Made by a program: the position numbers and the translations under genes
The notes under the pieces: model-generated
What the model saw: the letters and a program-made list of their open reading frames with translations, nothing else
Database searches by the model: none
What the model was told of the DNA's origin: nothing
Assembly: GCF_022953055.1 (NCBI RefSeq)
Contig: NZ_JALJEJ010000016.1
Span: 1-37,650 of the forward strand
DNA from: Mucilaginibacter straminoryzae
GTDB taxonomy: Bacteria; Bacteroidota; Bacteroidia; Sphingobacteriales; Sphingobacteriaceae
Direction of reading: 5' to 3'
Length of the DNA stretch: 37,650 bases
In this document: positions 16,213 to 24,737 of the stretch, piece after piece
Position numbering within the stretch: position 1 is the first letter of the stretch
How the letters are laid out: each line of letters opens with the position of its first letter

Positions 16213-17631
16213 GTGAAGAAAATACACCTTTTAATTTTAAAGTCTTTCATCCGGCCGTTCATCGTCACGTTCCTCATCGTGATGTTTGTGCTGCTGATGT
16301 TGTTCCTTTTCAAGTACATTGACGACCTGATTGGTAAGGGCTTTGAATGGTATATCATCCTTGAACTGATGATGTATGCCTCGGCTACCAACGTGGCTAT
16401 GGCGTTGCCGCTATCAGTGTTGCTTTCTTCTATCATGACTTACGGCAGCCTCGGCGAAAATTACGAGTTGGTAGCCATTAAATCTGCCGGTATATCCCTG
16501 GGCCGCGCGCTTTACCCCATGATCATCCTGGTAACCATATTGGCTATTTCGGCGTTTATCTTTTCAGATTACATGCTACCGGTTGCCAACCTGAAGTATT
16601 ATTCGTTGTTGTGGGATGCACGGCAGCAGAAGTCGGCATTCCTGATCAAAGAGGGGGTTTTCAATAATAGTTTTCCTGAGTATTCCATCCGCGTAAAGCA
16701 TAAGGACCCTGACGGGCAAACGCTACACGGTGTCATGATCTATAAGCGCGAGACCGCCGAGAATAATAACAGTGTTCTTTTTGCTAACGAAGGGGTGATG
16801 TATCGTACTCCTAACGATAAGTACCTGGTATTGCGCCTGAAAGATGGTATCCGTTATGAAGAAACGGCGGGCAAATCAGGTGTGAGCAGGCAGCAGTTTA
16901 CCCGTTCGCGCTTTAAAGAGACCGAGCAAAAGTTTGATCTTTCCGGTTTTAAAATGAAACGTACAAGCGAGGGCGAGTTTAAAGGCGCGTTTCAGATGAT
17001 GAACCTGCGCCAGTTACGGCACTTCCGCGATTCGACGCAGAAACAGCTGGACAGCACGGTGAATATGAATTATAAGCTGGTTGCGCCGTTTTTTAAATAC
17101 TTTAACTTTTCGCACAAACCTAATCCAAAGCTGAAATACCTGCCCATTACGCGCGATACCTTTAATAAAATGGATTTCTATGTAAAGCAGTCCATATTAA
17201 GCAATGCGCTAAGTGAAGCCCGTTCCATCCGAGATCTGAATAAAACCCGTACCGAACGCCTCAAGGACGTGAATAAAGAAGTGCGCAAATCCATCATCGA
17301 GTATCAGAAGAAATTTACCCTGTCTGCTGCGTGCCTGGTGCTGTTCTTAATCGGCGCACCGTTGGGGGCCATTATTCGGAAAGGAGGGCTTGGCCTGCCT
17401 GTTGTGGTGGCTGTGATCTTCTTCCTAATCTATTACATCATCGGTACTATTGGTGAAAAGTCTGTGAAGGAAGGAAGTTTATCGCCTATGATCGGGATGT
17501 GGATAGCCATCGCGGTGCTGACACCGGTAGGTTTGTTTTTATCTTACAAGGCAGCTACAGATTCGGTACTGTTTGATGCAGAGCTTTACAAAAAGTTCTG
17601 GGCAAAGCTGTTTAAGCGCAAAATTGCATAA
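16213..17631 (+). CDS. LptF/LptG-family lipopolysaccharide export permease
   Basis: 472 residues starting with GTG; no other start codon lies nearby. The order of parts fits the YjgP/YjgQ family: three N-terminal membrane spans (about 13-35, 53-75 and 98-120), a large periplasmic beta-jellyroll region (about 130-380) and three C-terminal spans (about 370-445). LLILKSFIRPFIVTFLIVMF at the start and LVLFLIGAPLGAIIRKGGLG (374-393) are family signatures. With LptB and LptC it would pull LPS from the inner membrane and push it onto the Lpt bridge. Bacteroidota usually have separate LptF and LptG genes and the sequence does not tell me which one this is. It follows the START-like gene and precedes ribBA by 78 bases. 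Confidence 0.93.
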   Translation: MKKIHLLILKSFIRPFIVTFLIVMFVLLMLFLFKYIDDLIGKGFEWYIILELMMYASATNVAMALPLSVLLSSIMTYGSLGENYELVAIKSAGISLGRALYPMIILVTILAISAFIFSDYMLPVANLKYYSLLWDARQQKSAFLIKEGVFNNSFPEYSIRVKHKDPDGQTLHGVMIYKRETAENNNSVLFANEGVMYRTPNDKYLVLRLKDGIRYEETAGKSGVSRQQFTRSRFKETEQKFDLSGFKMKRTSEGEFKGAFQMMNLRQLRHFRDSTQKQLDSTVNMNYKLVAPFFKYFNFSHKPNPKLKYLPITRDTFNKMDFYVKQSILSNALSEARSIRDLNKTRTERLKDVNKEVRKSIIEYQKKFTLSAACLVLFLIGAPLGAIIRKGGLGLPVVVAVIFFLIYYIIGTIGEKSVKEGSLSPMIGMWIAIAVLTPVGLFLSYKAATDSVLFDAELYKKFWAKLFKRKIA

Positions 17632-17676
17632 GTGTTGATTTTACACAGGGCAGACGGCATCACTGCAAATTTGAAT

Positions 17677-17684
17677 TACATTTG
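17677..17684 (+). promoter_or_regulatory. TAnnTTTG -7 box of ribBA
   Basis: TACATTTG matches the -7 element exactly and ends 25 bases before the ribBA ATG, in the short gap after the lptF-type gene. No convincing TTG at the -33 distance. No FMN riboswitch fold is visible in this 78-base gap. Confidence 0.5.
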
Positions 17685-17709
17685 TACTACTTCTTTTTAG
17701 AACACCACC

Positions 17710-18915
17710 ATGTTAAATACCATACCAGAAGCTGTAGAAGCTATCAGAGCCGGCAAAACCATTATTGTTGTTGATGATGAAGATCGTGAAAACGAAGGTG
17801 ATTTTTTAACCGCAGCGCGTAATGCTACACCCGAGGCAATCAACTTTATGGCGAAGTATGGCCGTGGTTTAATTTGCGCACCGATTACGGCTGAACGTGC
17901 GAATGAACTACAGCTTTACCCGATGGTAGATACCAACACCACCTCACACGAAACAAACTTCACCGTTTCTGTAGATTTATTGGGCCACGGTTGTACTACA
18001 GGTATTTCTGCTTCTGACAGGTCTAAAACGGTGTTATCACTGATCGATCCGGCTACTACACCGGCAGAATTGGGAAGGCCGGGACATATTTTTCCGCTGA
18101 TTGCAAAGGATGGCGGCGTATTGCGCCGTGCCGGGCATACCGAGGCAACTATTGATCTGGCCGTGATGGCGGGCATGGAGCCCGCGGGCGTGATCTGCGA
18201 GATTATGAACGAGGAAGGGGAGATGGCCCGTTTGCCTGAATTGCTGGAGATGGCAAAGAAGTTTGATATGAAGATCATTTCTATTAAAGATCTGATTGAA
18301 TATCGACTGAGCCATGAAAGCCTGATAGAAAAGAACGTTACTGTAAAAATGCCAACCGAGTGGGGCGATTTCGAGATGACGGCTTATACCCAGCGCGATA
18401 CCGGCGAGCATCACCTGGCGTTGGTTAAAGGTACGTGGGAACCAGGCGAGCCAGTTTTGGTTCGCGTACATAGCTCTTGTGTTACAGGTGATATTTTTGG
18501 CTCATGCCGTTGCGACTGCGGCCCGCAGTTGCACAAAGCAATGGAAATTATCCAGAAAGAAGGCAAAGGTGTTATTGTTTACATGAACCAGGAAGGACGC
18601 GGCATTGGCCTGATCAACAAGTTAAAGGCTTACCAGTTACAGGAGCGTGGTTTTGATACAGTAGAAGCTAACCTGAAACTGGGCTTCAAGATGGATCAGC
18701 GCGATTACGGCGTAGGTGCGCAAATACTACGCGATCTGGGTATCTCTAAAATGCGTTTGCTGAGCAACAACCCTAAAAAGCGTGCAGGCTTAATTGGCTA
18801 TGGCTTAGAAGTTGTTGAAAACCTGCCCATCGAGATTACGCCAAATCCGCACAACGAACATTACCTGAAAACTAAACGTGATAAAATGGATCACGCCATT
18901 TTGTTGAATCACTAA
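17710..18915 (+). CDS. ribBA: Bifunctional 3,4-dihydroxy-2-butanone-4-phosphate synthase / GTP cyclohydrolase II
   Basis: 401 residues made of two enzymes of riboflavin synthesis. The N-terminal half (1-205) is the RibB domain with the acidic metal loop DDEDRENEGDF (22-32) and GHTEATIDL. It turns ribulose 5-phosphate into the four-carbon precursor. The C-terminal half (206-401) is the RibA domain with zinc ligands Cys257, Cys268 and Cys270 in CVTGDIFGSCRCDCG, and the catalytic loop NQEGRGIGL. It opens GTP to the pyrimidine precursor. Both active sites look intact. The gene converges on tamB with a 9-base gap, so the two transcripts must end within each other or share a terminator. Other rib genes are not in the window. 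Confidence 0.97.
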   Translation: MLNTIPEAVEAIRAGKTIIVVDDEDRENEGDFLTAARNATPEAINFMAKYGRGLICAPITAERANELQLYPMVDTNTTSHETNFTVSVDLLGHGCTTGISASDRSKTVLSLIDPATTPAELGRPGHIFPLIAKDGGVLRRAGHTEATIDLAVMAGMEPAGVICEIMNEEGEMARLPELLEMAKKFDMKIISIKDLIEYRLSHESLIEKNVTVKMPTEWGDFEMTAYTQRDTGEHHLALVKGTWEPGEPVLVRVHSSCVTGDIFGSCRCDCGPQLHKAMEIIQKEGKGVIVYMNQEGRGIGLINKLKAYQLQERGFDTVEANLKLGFKMDQRDYGVGAQILRDLGISKMRLLSNNPKKRAGLIGYGLEVVENLPIEITPNPHNEHYLKTKRDKMDHAILLNH

Positions 18916-18924
18916 TCATCCGGA

Positions 18925-21900
18925 TTACTTTTCGTCTTCGGGTTTATCCATCTCGTTATCAGAGGCAGGTGTAGTACCATTAGTGCCCTGATTGTTTTTG
19001 CGCCTGCGCGCACCCCCGAAAATATTCTTCAGGAATTCGCCGAAAGTGTCAAAATCGCGCTGGTAGATCAAACCCAATCCGTTTACATATTGCAGGTTCA
19101 GGTTATCACTGCTGATGGTGTTCAGGTTGGTACTGTTCAGTACGCGATAAGAATACCGCGCACGTAAACGCCCGTCGGCCCTGATCAGGTAGTTGATCTC
19201 AAAGTCTTTGGTATAGTTGTTCAGGTTAGAATTGAACAGGTTTTGAGATGCACCCCCATTAAATAAGTTATTGCTGGTATTTACGCTGTATAAGCTACCG
19301 TTAAGCACCAGCCTTTCTTTAAACAAACGTATTGAGGCACTGGCATCACTCGCCGAACGGAAGTTTAAGTCGAAACCCTTAATGTTTGATTGCGCAATCA
19401 GGCTGTTCAGTTTGTTGAAAGCAAACTCACTCACAGCATCGGTAGCCGTTTGCCTAACCTGATTAGAAAGATTGTTATTGTTTCCGGTAGAGAATTGCCG
19501 GCGTACAATTAAGCTGAGCGCCTGCTGGCTGCGGTTATTATAATCCGTTAAATAAGTGCCGAGGTCGTCTTTAATAGAAGGGTCAGTCGGGAAGGTAAAA
19601 TCGAAGTCGATGTTAGGGTGTAGCAGTGTTTTGGTCAGCATCAGTTTTGCCTGCACCAACTCCTGCTGGCTGCCGCGCGGTGAAGTAGTGCCCGCCGCCT
19701 GATAGAGGTTGTTGATATCTGTCCGAACCTCGTAGATGGCTTCCATGTTAATGTCCGCATTTCCCGGGTCGCCCGTCCAGCGGATTGTTCCGCCCTGGTT
19801 CACCGTGAATACCTTACTGATGAAGTTCTGGGCTGTAAATTCAAACTTACCGGACGATATCAGGAAGTCACCGTACATATCAAAGTCGCCCAGGCTATTT
19901 ATCCTTAGCTTCAGGTTATTGGTTTTACCCCGCCCTTCCAACTGGCCGTAGTCGGTACCTATTTTCACCACTGTTTTCTCATCAGCGGTAAGGTCGAAGT
20001 TGAGTGTTACCCCATTAAATGAATTGGTTTTTTGAACAATTTTGGTGGTATCCTTGTGGCTTACAAACCTGATAAAATCATAGTCGCCTGCGGTAGAAGA
20101 GGTGTTCAGCGGGATATTGAAAACAGTGCTATCCTGGGTAGCTGCTTTAATATCTATCTGCATGTTATCAATCGGCCCGTTAAACTTAAAAGTTCCGGTA
20201 GCGAAGGCTTTACCAAAATACAGACGGTTATCTTTAAAGGTGGTATTTAGTGCCAACAGGTTACGTGCCGTCAGGTTGACATCAATGTTAGGATTGCTAA
20301 GATTAGTAAGATCTACTTTACCATTGGCAACGCCCTTGCCGTTTTTATAGTCCGTCAGCGTCATGTCGCTAATCTCAATGATGCTGTTGTTTACCGATAA
20401 TTTATCGTTGAGGGTATAACGGGTTTTAAGATAATCTACCGTCAGCGCCGTATTATTCAGGGTAATATCACCGTTAAGCGCCGGAGCAGACGGACTGCCC
20501 GTTAATTTAAGGTTGGTTGAAATGGTACCTGCAAGATTAGATACTAATCCCTTCAAAAACGGCTGGAAGATCACCGCTTCTGTCTGGTTCATGCGCACGT
20601 CAAAATCCAGGTTATCGGTTTCTTTCCCCAAATTGTAAATTCCGCTCAGGTTTAACGTTTCCAAGCCCCGGTTTAGGATGTTGATCTTAACGTTCGCTAA
20701 CTTGGATTGGTTATTCAGTTCAGATACCACTTTAACGTTACCGATGGTGGTATTATTCATCATCAGGGAATCTATCCCCAAGTTGGCATCTACCCCGGGC
20801 GATTTCAATACTGAGTTCAGGATCACATCGCCGTTTACCGTTCCATGCAGTTTTACCCCGGCAGATTTGGTCAACTGGTTTAAAGTCCCCATGCTGAATT
20901 TATCAAATTCCACCTTTAGCTGGTCAGCCGGATTCGCGGATATAAATCCGTTGATCCTTACCTTTTGCTCGCCATTACCCAGTTCAAAGCCCGTTACCTT
21001 GGTTTTGCCATCCAGTAAACGGATGCGCACTTGTTCGTTCAAATGCCATTTCTCAGTCTCCAGAATAACGTCTGATGGCAGCAGTTTCAGTTTTGCCGTT
21101 GTATCGCGGCCAAATTCTACCAGGCCGTATAGGTCTAACTGGTTGCGCGCTGTTTTGTCCGAAAGCTTAACGTTGAAGTTAAGGCTGTCTTTTTTTAAGA
21201 AGTTGGTAACGGTGATATTCTTAATATATAAGCTATCGGTCAGGTCAACTTTGCTTAGGGAAATATTCAGGCCAAGGTATTGATCGTTCGTGCTTTCGTC
21301 GATGATGAAATCGTGGAAGATGGTTTTACCGTATTGCGCTGTCTTGATATAGCCGGTAAGCGTAGCGGTTTTAGTAGCCGAATTGAACTGCCCGTTAAAG
21401 GTTCCCCTTTCCGGTATTTTCAGATCTGGAAGGAAGATGGCCGTGATCGGATCCAGGTTTTTAAGCTGAAGATTAAAGTTGAAATTCTGAGGCCCCGGTT
21501 TAACTATCTTCATTTTTAAAGAAGGAATGTACTTCTTCACAATGGTTTTAAAGTATGAAGGTAGTGTAGCGAGATCATAGCTGCCGCGGATGCTGCCGTC
21601 TACCAGGTCTGAACGCAGGCTGATCTCGCGGGTATCGCCGGTACCCTGCGCAGTAAGGTTTACAGAGTCGATCAGGTAGTCATGATGCGGATCTGTAACG
21701 CGGATAGGGGATATGGTGATGTTACCCTGCATGTTTTTTAGCGTGCTGCCAGAAATATGCGTTTTAAGCTGCGCGCTGATGGTAATAGTATCTTTCAGGA
21801 AATGCAGGTTTCGCAGGTGCGCCTCGGTAATAGAACCATCTGCATGATACACCGGTAAGGCCGGATTAAGATCAATCCCCCCATGCATTTTCATCTTTAC

Positions 21901-23373
21901 GTTACGGTCGTTTATGGCGACATCGCCATCAAGCACATCGCGTAAAAAGCTGCCCTTAACAGCAACATTGCTGTAACGGTAGTTATTGTAATCAATGAAG
22001 GCAATTTTTGCATCGCCTTTGATGTTCAGGTTTTTCAGTTCGTCGCCGCTGCCATTAATGTTGGCAACCAGGGTGGTTCTGCCCAGCGAGTTATCGCCCG
22101 CTACTGCGCCGATATCAAAATTGGTAAGCGCCACTTTACCAGAATAGCCTGTTACTTTTTTCAGCGTCAGCCTTACATCAGGGTCAATCCGGCCCAGGGC
22201 TGTTTTAAACGTACCAAGTATTTTGAAGTCATCCTGCAAACCTTGTAGTTTGCCTTTGAAGTTAATATTGCCGAACTTGCCTAAAAACTCTGGCAACTGA
22301 TAAGTAGCTTCGCCCACGAACCCGCCCAGGATACGCTCCAGGTCCTTTTTATTGGTGGCGAGTTGGTCGAAGTCGAGATCAAGGACGGTACGCTCCCAAT
22401 CAGGAAGGCCCTTTAACTTGAAATTGCCTTTCAGATAAGTCGCTTGTCCGCCGGTGATGGTGGCATTCTTAGCGCTCAGGTTATTAACCAGGCCTTTTAC
22501 ACGCCCGTCGATACCAAAATTAAAGCGCGTTTTAGTAAGCGAACTGGTAAAATAGGCAATATCATTAGAGGAGATGCGCGAGTTATGGAAATCGGCGTCC
22601 ATGTAAACGGCATTCTCGAAGTTGTCAAATTCATCAAAAGATTTGAAACGCATGCGAAGGTAATCTCTCAGCCTCGAATGCGGCGTCACCAGGTAAAAGT
22701 GCTGCAGCAGTATCTGGTTAGTATCTATGGTTGCGCTGGCTGCCAGGTTTTTAATATAGAACCCGCTCTTTTCTTTAAACGTCAGCTTGCTGATACGTGC
22801 CTTAAAAAGGTGGTCCTTTACATCCACGTTGCGGATACGGGTAGTAAAGTGGTTGACGTCAATATCGTTAAAATTTACCTGGTAAGGTGTTTTTGCCGTT
22901 CTCAGGAAGTTTTTGTACCGGAACCGAAGGTCGTTGACGTTAATCCGGTCGAAATTGATAGTCCAGGGTTTGCCCGGTTTGGTGGGCTTATTGTCTCCAG
23001 AATTAAAGTAATCGAGGATAAACTGCAGGTTGGTAGTGCTGTCTTTAAGTTTCTTCAGGTAAAAAGAACCGCGGTCCAGTGTAATCTCTTCTAAATTGAT
23101 GGTACGCTGCGGAATGCTGTTAAAAATAGAAAATCTGCTCAGGTTAACCGTCAGCTTCGGGGTGCGCAGCAGGGTATCATGCTGTTTGTCCAATACGTAC
23201 AGGTCTTCAAGCACAACAGACGAAAAGGGCTTGATATAAAGGCTCTTGATGTCAATCTTGGTATGCAGTTCGTTACTTAAATACTTGGTGGCTTTTTTAG
23301 CCGCCCAGGTTTGAACCGGCTTGTACTGGAATAGGAGCAAGATGATGCTCAGCATCAGGAAGATGATGAGCAC
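18925..23373 (-). CDS. tamB: TamB-family envelope protein (translocation/assembly module, bridge-like lipid transfer)
   Basis: 1482 residues from a GTG start at 23373. An N-terminal membrane anchor (about 1-17) precedes a very long run of beta-taco repeats typical of AsmA/TamB proteins (for example VLDGDVAINDRNVKMKMHG; LSGIYNLGKETDNLDFDV) and a C-terminal DUF490 domain (about 1040-1450) with the ITF-IRW landmark FTAQNFISKVFTVNQGGTIRWTG. A charged Asn/Lys/Glu tail ends the chain. It spans the periplasm and is thought to carry phospholipids or help outer-membrane protein assembly, usually with the Omp85 partner TamA/TamL, which is not in this window. The open frame continues 10 further codons upstream (VIKKVLKITITV) without an ATG/GTG/TTG, so the true start may be an ATT at 23406. 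It is divergent from tsaD. Confidence 0.92.
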   Translation of the reverse strand: MLIIFLMLSIILLLFQYKPVQTWAAKKATKYLSNELHTKIDIKSLYIKPFSSVVLEDLYVLDKQHDTLLRTPKLTVNLSRFSIFNSIPQRTINLEEITLDRGSFYLKKLKDSTTNLQFILDYFNSGDNKPTKPGKPWTINFDRINVNDLRFRYKNFLRTAKTPYQVNFNDIDVNHFTTRIRNVDVKDHLFKARISKLTFKEKSGFYIKNLAASATIDTNQILLQHFYLVTPHSRLRDYLRMRFKSFDEFDNFENAVYMDADFHNSRISSNDIAYFTSSLTKTRFNFGIDGRVKGLVNNLSAKNATITGGQATYLKGNFKLKGLPDWERTVLDLDFDQLATNKKDLERILGGFVGEATYQLPEFLGKFGNINFKGKLQGLQDDFKILGTFKTALGRIDPDVRLTLKKVTGYSGKVALTNFDIGAVAGDNSLGRTTLVANINGSGDELKNLNIKGDAKIAFIDYNNYRYSNVAVKGSFLRDVLDGDVAINDRNVKMKMHGGIDLNPALPVYHADGSITEAHLRNLHFLKDTITISAQLKTHISGSTLKNMQGNITISPIRVTDPHHDYLIDSVNLTAQGTGDTREISLRSDLVDGSIRGSYDLATLPSYFKTIVKKYIPSLKMKIVKPGPQNFNFNLQLKNLDPITAIFLPDLKIPERGTFNGQFNSATKTATLTGYIKTAQYGKTIFHDFIIDESTNDQYLGLNISLSKVDLTDSLYIKNITVTNFLKKDSLNFNVKLSDKTARNQLDLYGLVEFGRDTTAKLKLLPSDVILETEKWHLNEQVRIRLLDGKTKVTGFELGNGEQKVRINGFISANPADQLKVEFDKFSMGTLNQLTKSAGVKLHGTVNGDVILNSVLKSPGVDANLGIDSLMMNNTTIGNVKVVSELNNQSKLANVKINILNRGLETLNLSGIYNLGKETDNLDFDVRMNQTEAVIFQPFLKGLVSNLAGTISTNLKLTGSPSAPALNGDITLNNTALTVDYLKTRYTLNDKLSVNNSIIEISDMTLTDYKNGKGVANGKVDLTNLSNPNIDVNLTARNLLALNTTFKDNRLYFGKAFATGTFKFNGPIDNMQIDIKAATQDSTVFNIPLNTSSTAGDYDFIRFVSHKDTTKIVQKTNSFNGVTLNFDLTADEKTVVKIGTDYGQLEGRGKTNNLKLRINSLGDFDMYGDFLISSGKFEFTAQNFISKVFTVNQGGTIRWTGDPGNADINMEAIYEVRTDINNLYQAAGTTSPRGSQQELVQAKLMLTKTLLHPNIDFDFTFPTDPSIKDDLGTYLTDYNNRSQQALSLIVRRQFSTGNNNNLSNQVRQTATDAVSEFAFNKLNSLIAQSNIKGFDLNFRSASDASASIRLFKERLVLNGSLYSVNTSNNLFNGGASQNLFNSNLNNYTKDFEINYLIRADGRLRARYSYRVLNSTNLNTISSDNLNLQYVNGLGLIYQRDFDTFGEFLKNIFGGARRRKNNQGTNGTTPASDNEMDKPEDEK

Positions 23374-23405
23374 GACAGTAATGGTTATTTTGAGTACTTT
23401 TTTAA

Positions 23406-23413
23406 TAACTTTG
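23406..23413 (+). promoter_or_regulatory. TAnnTTTG -7 box of tsaD, overlapping the tamB 5' end
   Basis: TAACTTTG matches the -7 element exactly and ends 16 bases before the GTG start of tsaD. On the opposite strand these bases are the upstream codons of the tamB frame, so the two divergent genes are packed tightly. Confidence 0.5.
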
Positions 23414-23429
23414 TATTTTTAAAGAATCA

Positions 23430-24431
23430 GTGCCTGTAATACTCGGAATCGAATCTTCTTGTGATGAAACCTCTGCATCAGTTTGTGCAGACGGTACCAT
23501 CCTGAGCAATATTATTGCCAATCAGAAAATACATGAAGCCTATGGCGGGGTAGTGCCCGAGCTGGCTTCGCGCGTTCATCAGCAAAATATTATCCCGGCT
23601 GTACAGCAGGCTTTATTAAACGCAAAAGTAAGCAAAAATGATATTGATGCGGTAGCTTTTACCAGGGGCCCGGGCCTGCTGGGTTCACTACTTGTAGGTG
23701 TATCTTTTGCAAAGGCTTTTGCGCTGGCAAATGATATCCCGCTGATCGATATCAATCATATGCAGGGCCACGTTCTGGCCCACTTTATTGGTGAAGATAA
23801 ACCCCAGTTCCCCTTCCTTTGTTTGACCGTTTCAGGCGGGCATACACAAATAGTTTTGGTGAAGGATTATTTTGATATGCAGGTAATTGGCCAAACGCAG
23901 GACGATGCCGCCGGTGAAGCATTAGATAAAACCAGTAAGATCTTGGGGCTGCCTTACCCAGGTGGACCAATCATTGATAAATATGCGCGCCAGGGTAACC
24001 CCAATGCGTTTACTTTCCCAGAACCGCAGATACCGGGTTATGATTTTAGCTTCAGCGGTTTAAAAACAGCAATACTTTATTTTATCCGCGACCAGGAAAA
24101 GCTCAACCCCAATTTTAAAGAAGAACACATGGCAGACATTTGTGCTTCGGTAGAAAGAAGAGTGGTAACCATTTTGCTCAACAAACTGAAACGAGCAGCG
24201 CTTGACCTGGAGATCAAAACAGTTTCGCTGGCTGGCGGTGTTTCTGCCAACACCGATTTACGACTCGGTTTGCAGCAATTGGCAGACGAGCAGGGCTGGA
24301 AGGCTTTTATCCCGAAGTTTGAGTACTGTACCGATAATGCTGCCATGATTGCCATTGCCGGTTATTATAAATACCTGAAAGGCGAATTTGTCGGTCAGCA
24401 AGTAGCACCCTTAGCCCGGATGCCATTTTAA
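23430..24431 (+). CDS. tsaD: tRNA N6-adenosine threonylcarbamoyltransferase
   Basis: 333 residues from a GTG start, normal for the Kae1/TsaD family. The opening ILGIESSCDETSASV is the signature. His110 and His114 (DINHMQGHVLAH) plus an Asp near residue 304 (CTDNAAM) hold the metal. SGGHTQIVLV and LAGGVSANTDLR line the nucleotide site. With TsaB and TsaE it places threonylcarbamoyl on A37 of tRNAs that read ANN codons, which is essential in most bacteria. It is divergent from tamB and is followed after 18 bases by a small membrane protein gene. Reading frame and key residues appear intact. Confidence 0.98.
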   Translation: MPVILGIESSCDETSASVCADGTILSNIIANQKIHEAYGGVVPELASRVHQQNIIPAVQQALLNAKVSKNDIDAVAFTRGPGLLGSLLVGVSFAKAFALANDIPLIDINHMQGHVLAHFIGEDKPQFPFLCLTVSGGHTQIVLVKDYFDMQVIGQTQDDAAGEALDKTSKILGLPYPGGPIIDKYARQGNPNAFTFPEPQIPGYDFSFSGLKTAILYFIRDQEKLNPNFKEEHMADICASVERRVVTILLNKLKRAALDLEIKTVSLAGGVSANTDLRLGLQQLADEQGWKAFIPKFEYCTDNAAMIAIAGYYKYLKGEFVGQQVAPLARMPF

Positions 24432-24449
24432 GTAAATCAATAACAAAAC

Positions 24450-24620
24450 ATGAGCGCAACTTCAATTATATTCTTCCTTTTTTTTGCACTTCCCCTGGTG
24501 GCTTTTCTGTTCTGGCTGATGCGGCAGGACAAGGAAAAGGGAAAGTTAGGGATGTTTATCCTGGCGGCCCTTGTAATTCTGGCGGTGGTGTACACCCTGG
24601 TTACCTACAGCAAGCATTAA
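24450..24620 (+). CDS. Small two-span membrane protein (56 residues)
   Basis: An ATG 18 bases after tsaD opens a 56-codon frame with two clear hydrophobic segments: IIFFLFFALPLVAFLFWLM (residues 6-24) and MFILAALVILAVVYTLV (35-51). A charged loop RQDKEKGKLG joins them, so both ends probably face the same side. The charged loop and the SKH tail are consistent with a real small protein. It would share the tsaD transcript. I do not know the family. Hydrophobic microproteins downstream of tsaD may be a Bacteroidota feature; this is unverified. Confidence 0.7.
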   Translation: MSATSIIFFLFFALPLVAFLFWLMRQDKEKGKLGMFILAALVILAVVYTLVTYSKH

Positions 24621-24689
24621 TTGCTGTTGTTTAAGGAATCAATTGCGCCGGCGTGACGAACATCACTTTCTGCAGTTCTGTCAATTGTG

Positions 24690-24697
24690 TATCTTTG
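24690..24697 (+). promoter_or_regulatory. TAnnTTTG -7 box of the trhO gene
   Basis: TATCTTTG matches the -7 element exactly, 40 bases before the ATG at 24738. It overlaps a possible GTG start at 24687, which argues that the longer reading frame is not used. Confidence 0.5.
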
Positions 24698-24737
24698 CAA
24701 CTCATTTAACGCTGTTTGCAGCAGCATCGATGATTGT

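Noticed and set aside
17632..17709. FMN riboswitch before ribBA
   Set aside because: The gap is only 78 bases and shows none of the conserved RFN helices; it contains a plain promoter box.
20678..21283. Open frame of 201 codons on the plus strand
   Set aside because: Antisense to tamB and composed of Ser/Leu-rich shadow sequence that follows from the codon use of the real gene.
22444..23094. Open frame of 216 codons on the plus strand
   Set aside because: It lies wholly antisense to tamB, whose frame runs through with consistent beta-repeat sequence. No protein family features, no promoter box or start context.
24687..24737. Upstream GTG start for trhO
   Set aside because: The codon abuts an exact TAnnTTTG box that should be the promoter, and the added residues are not family-like.
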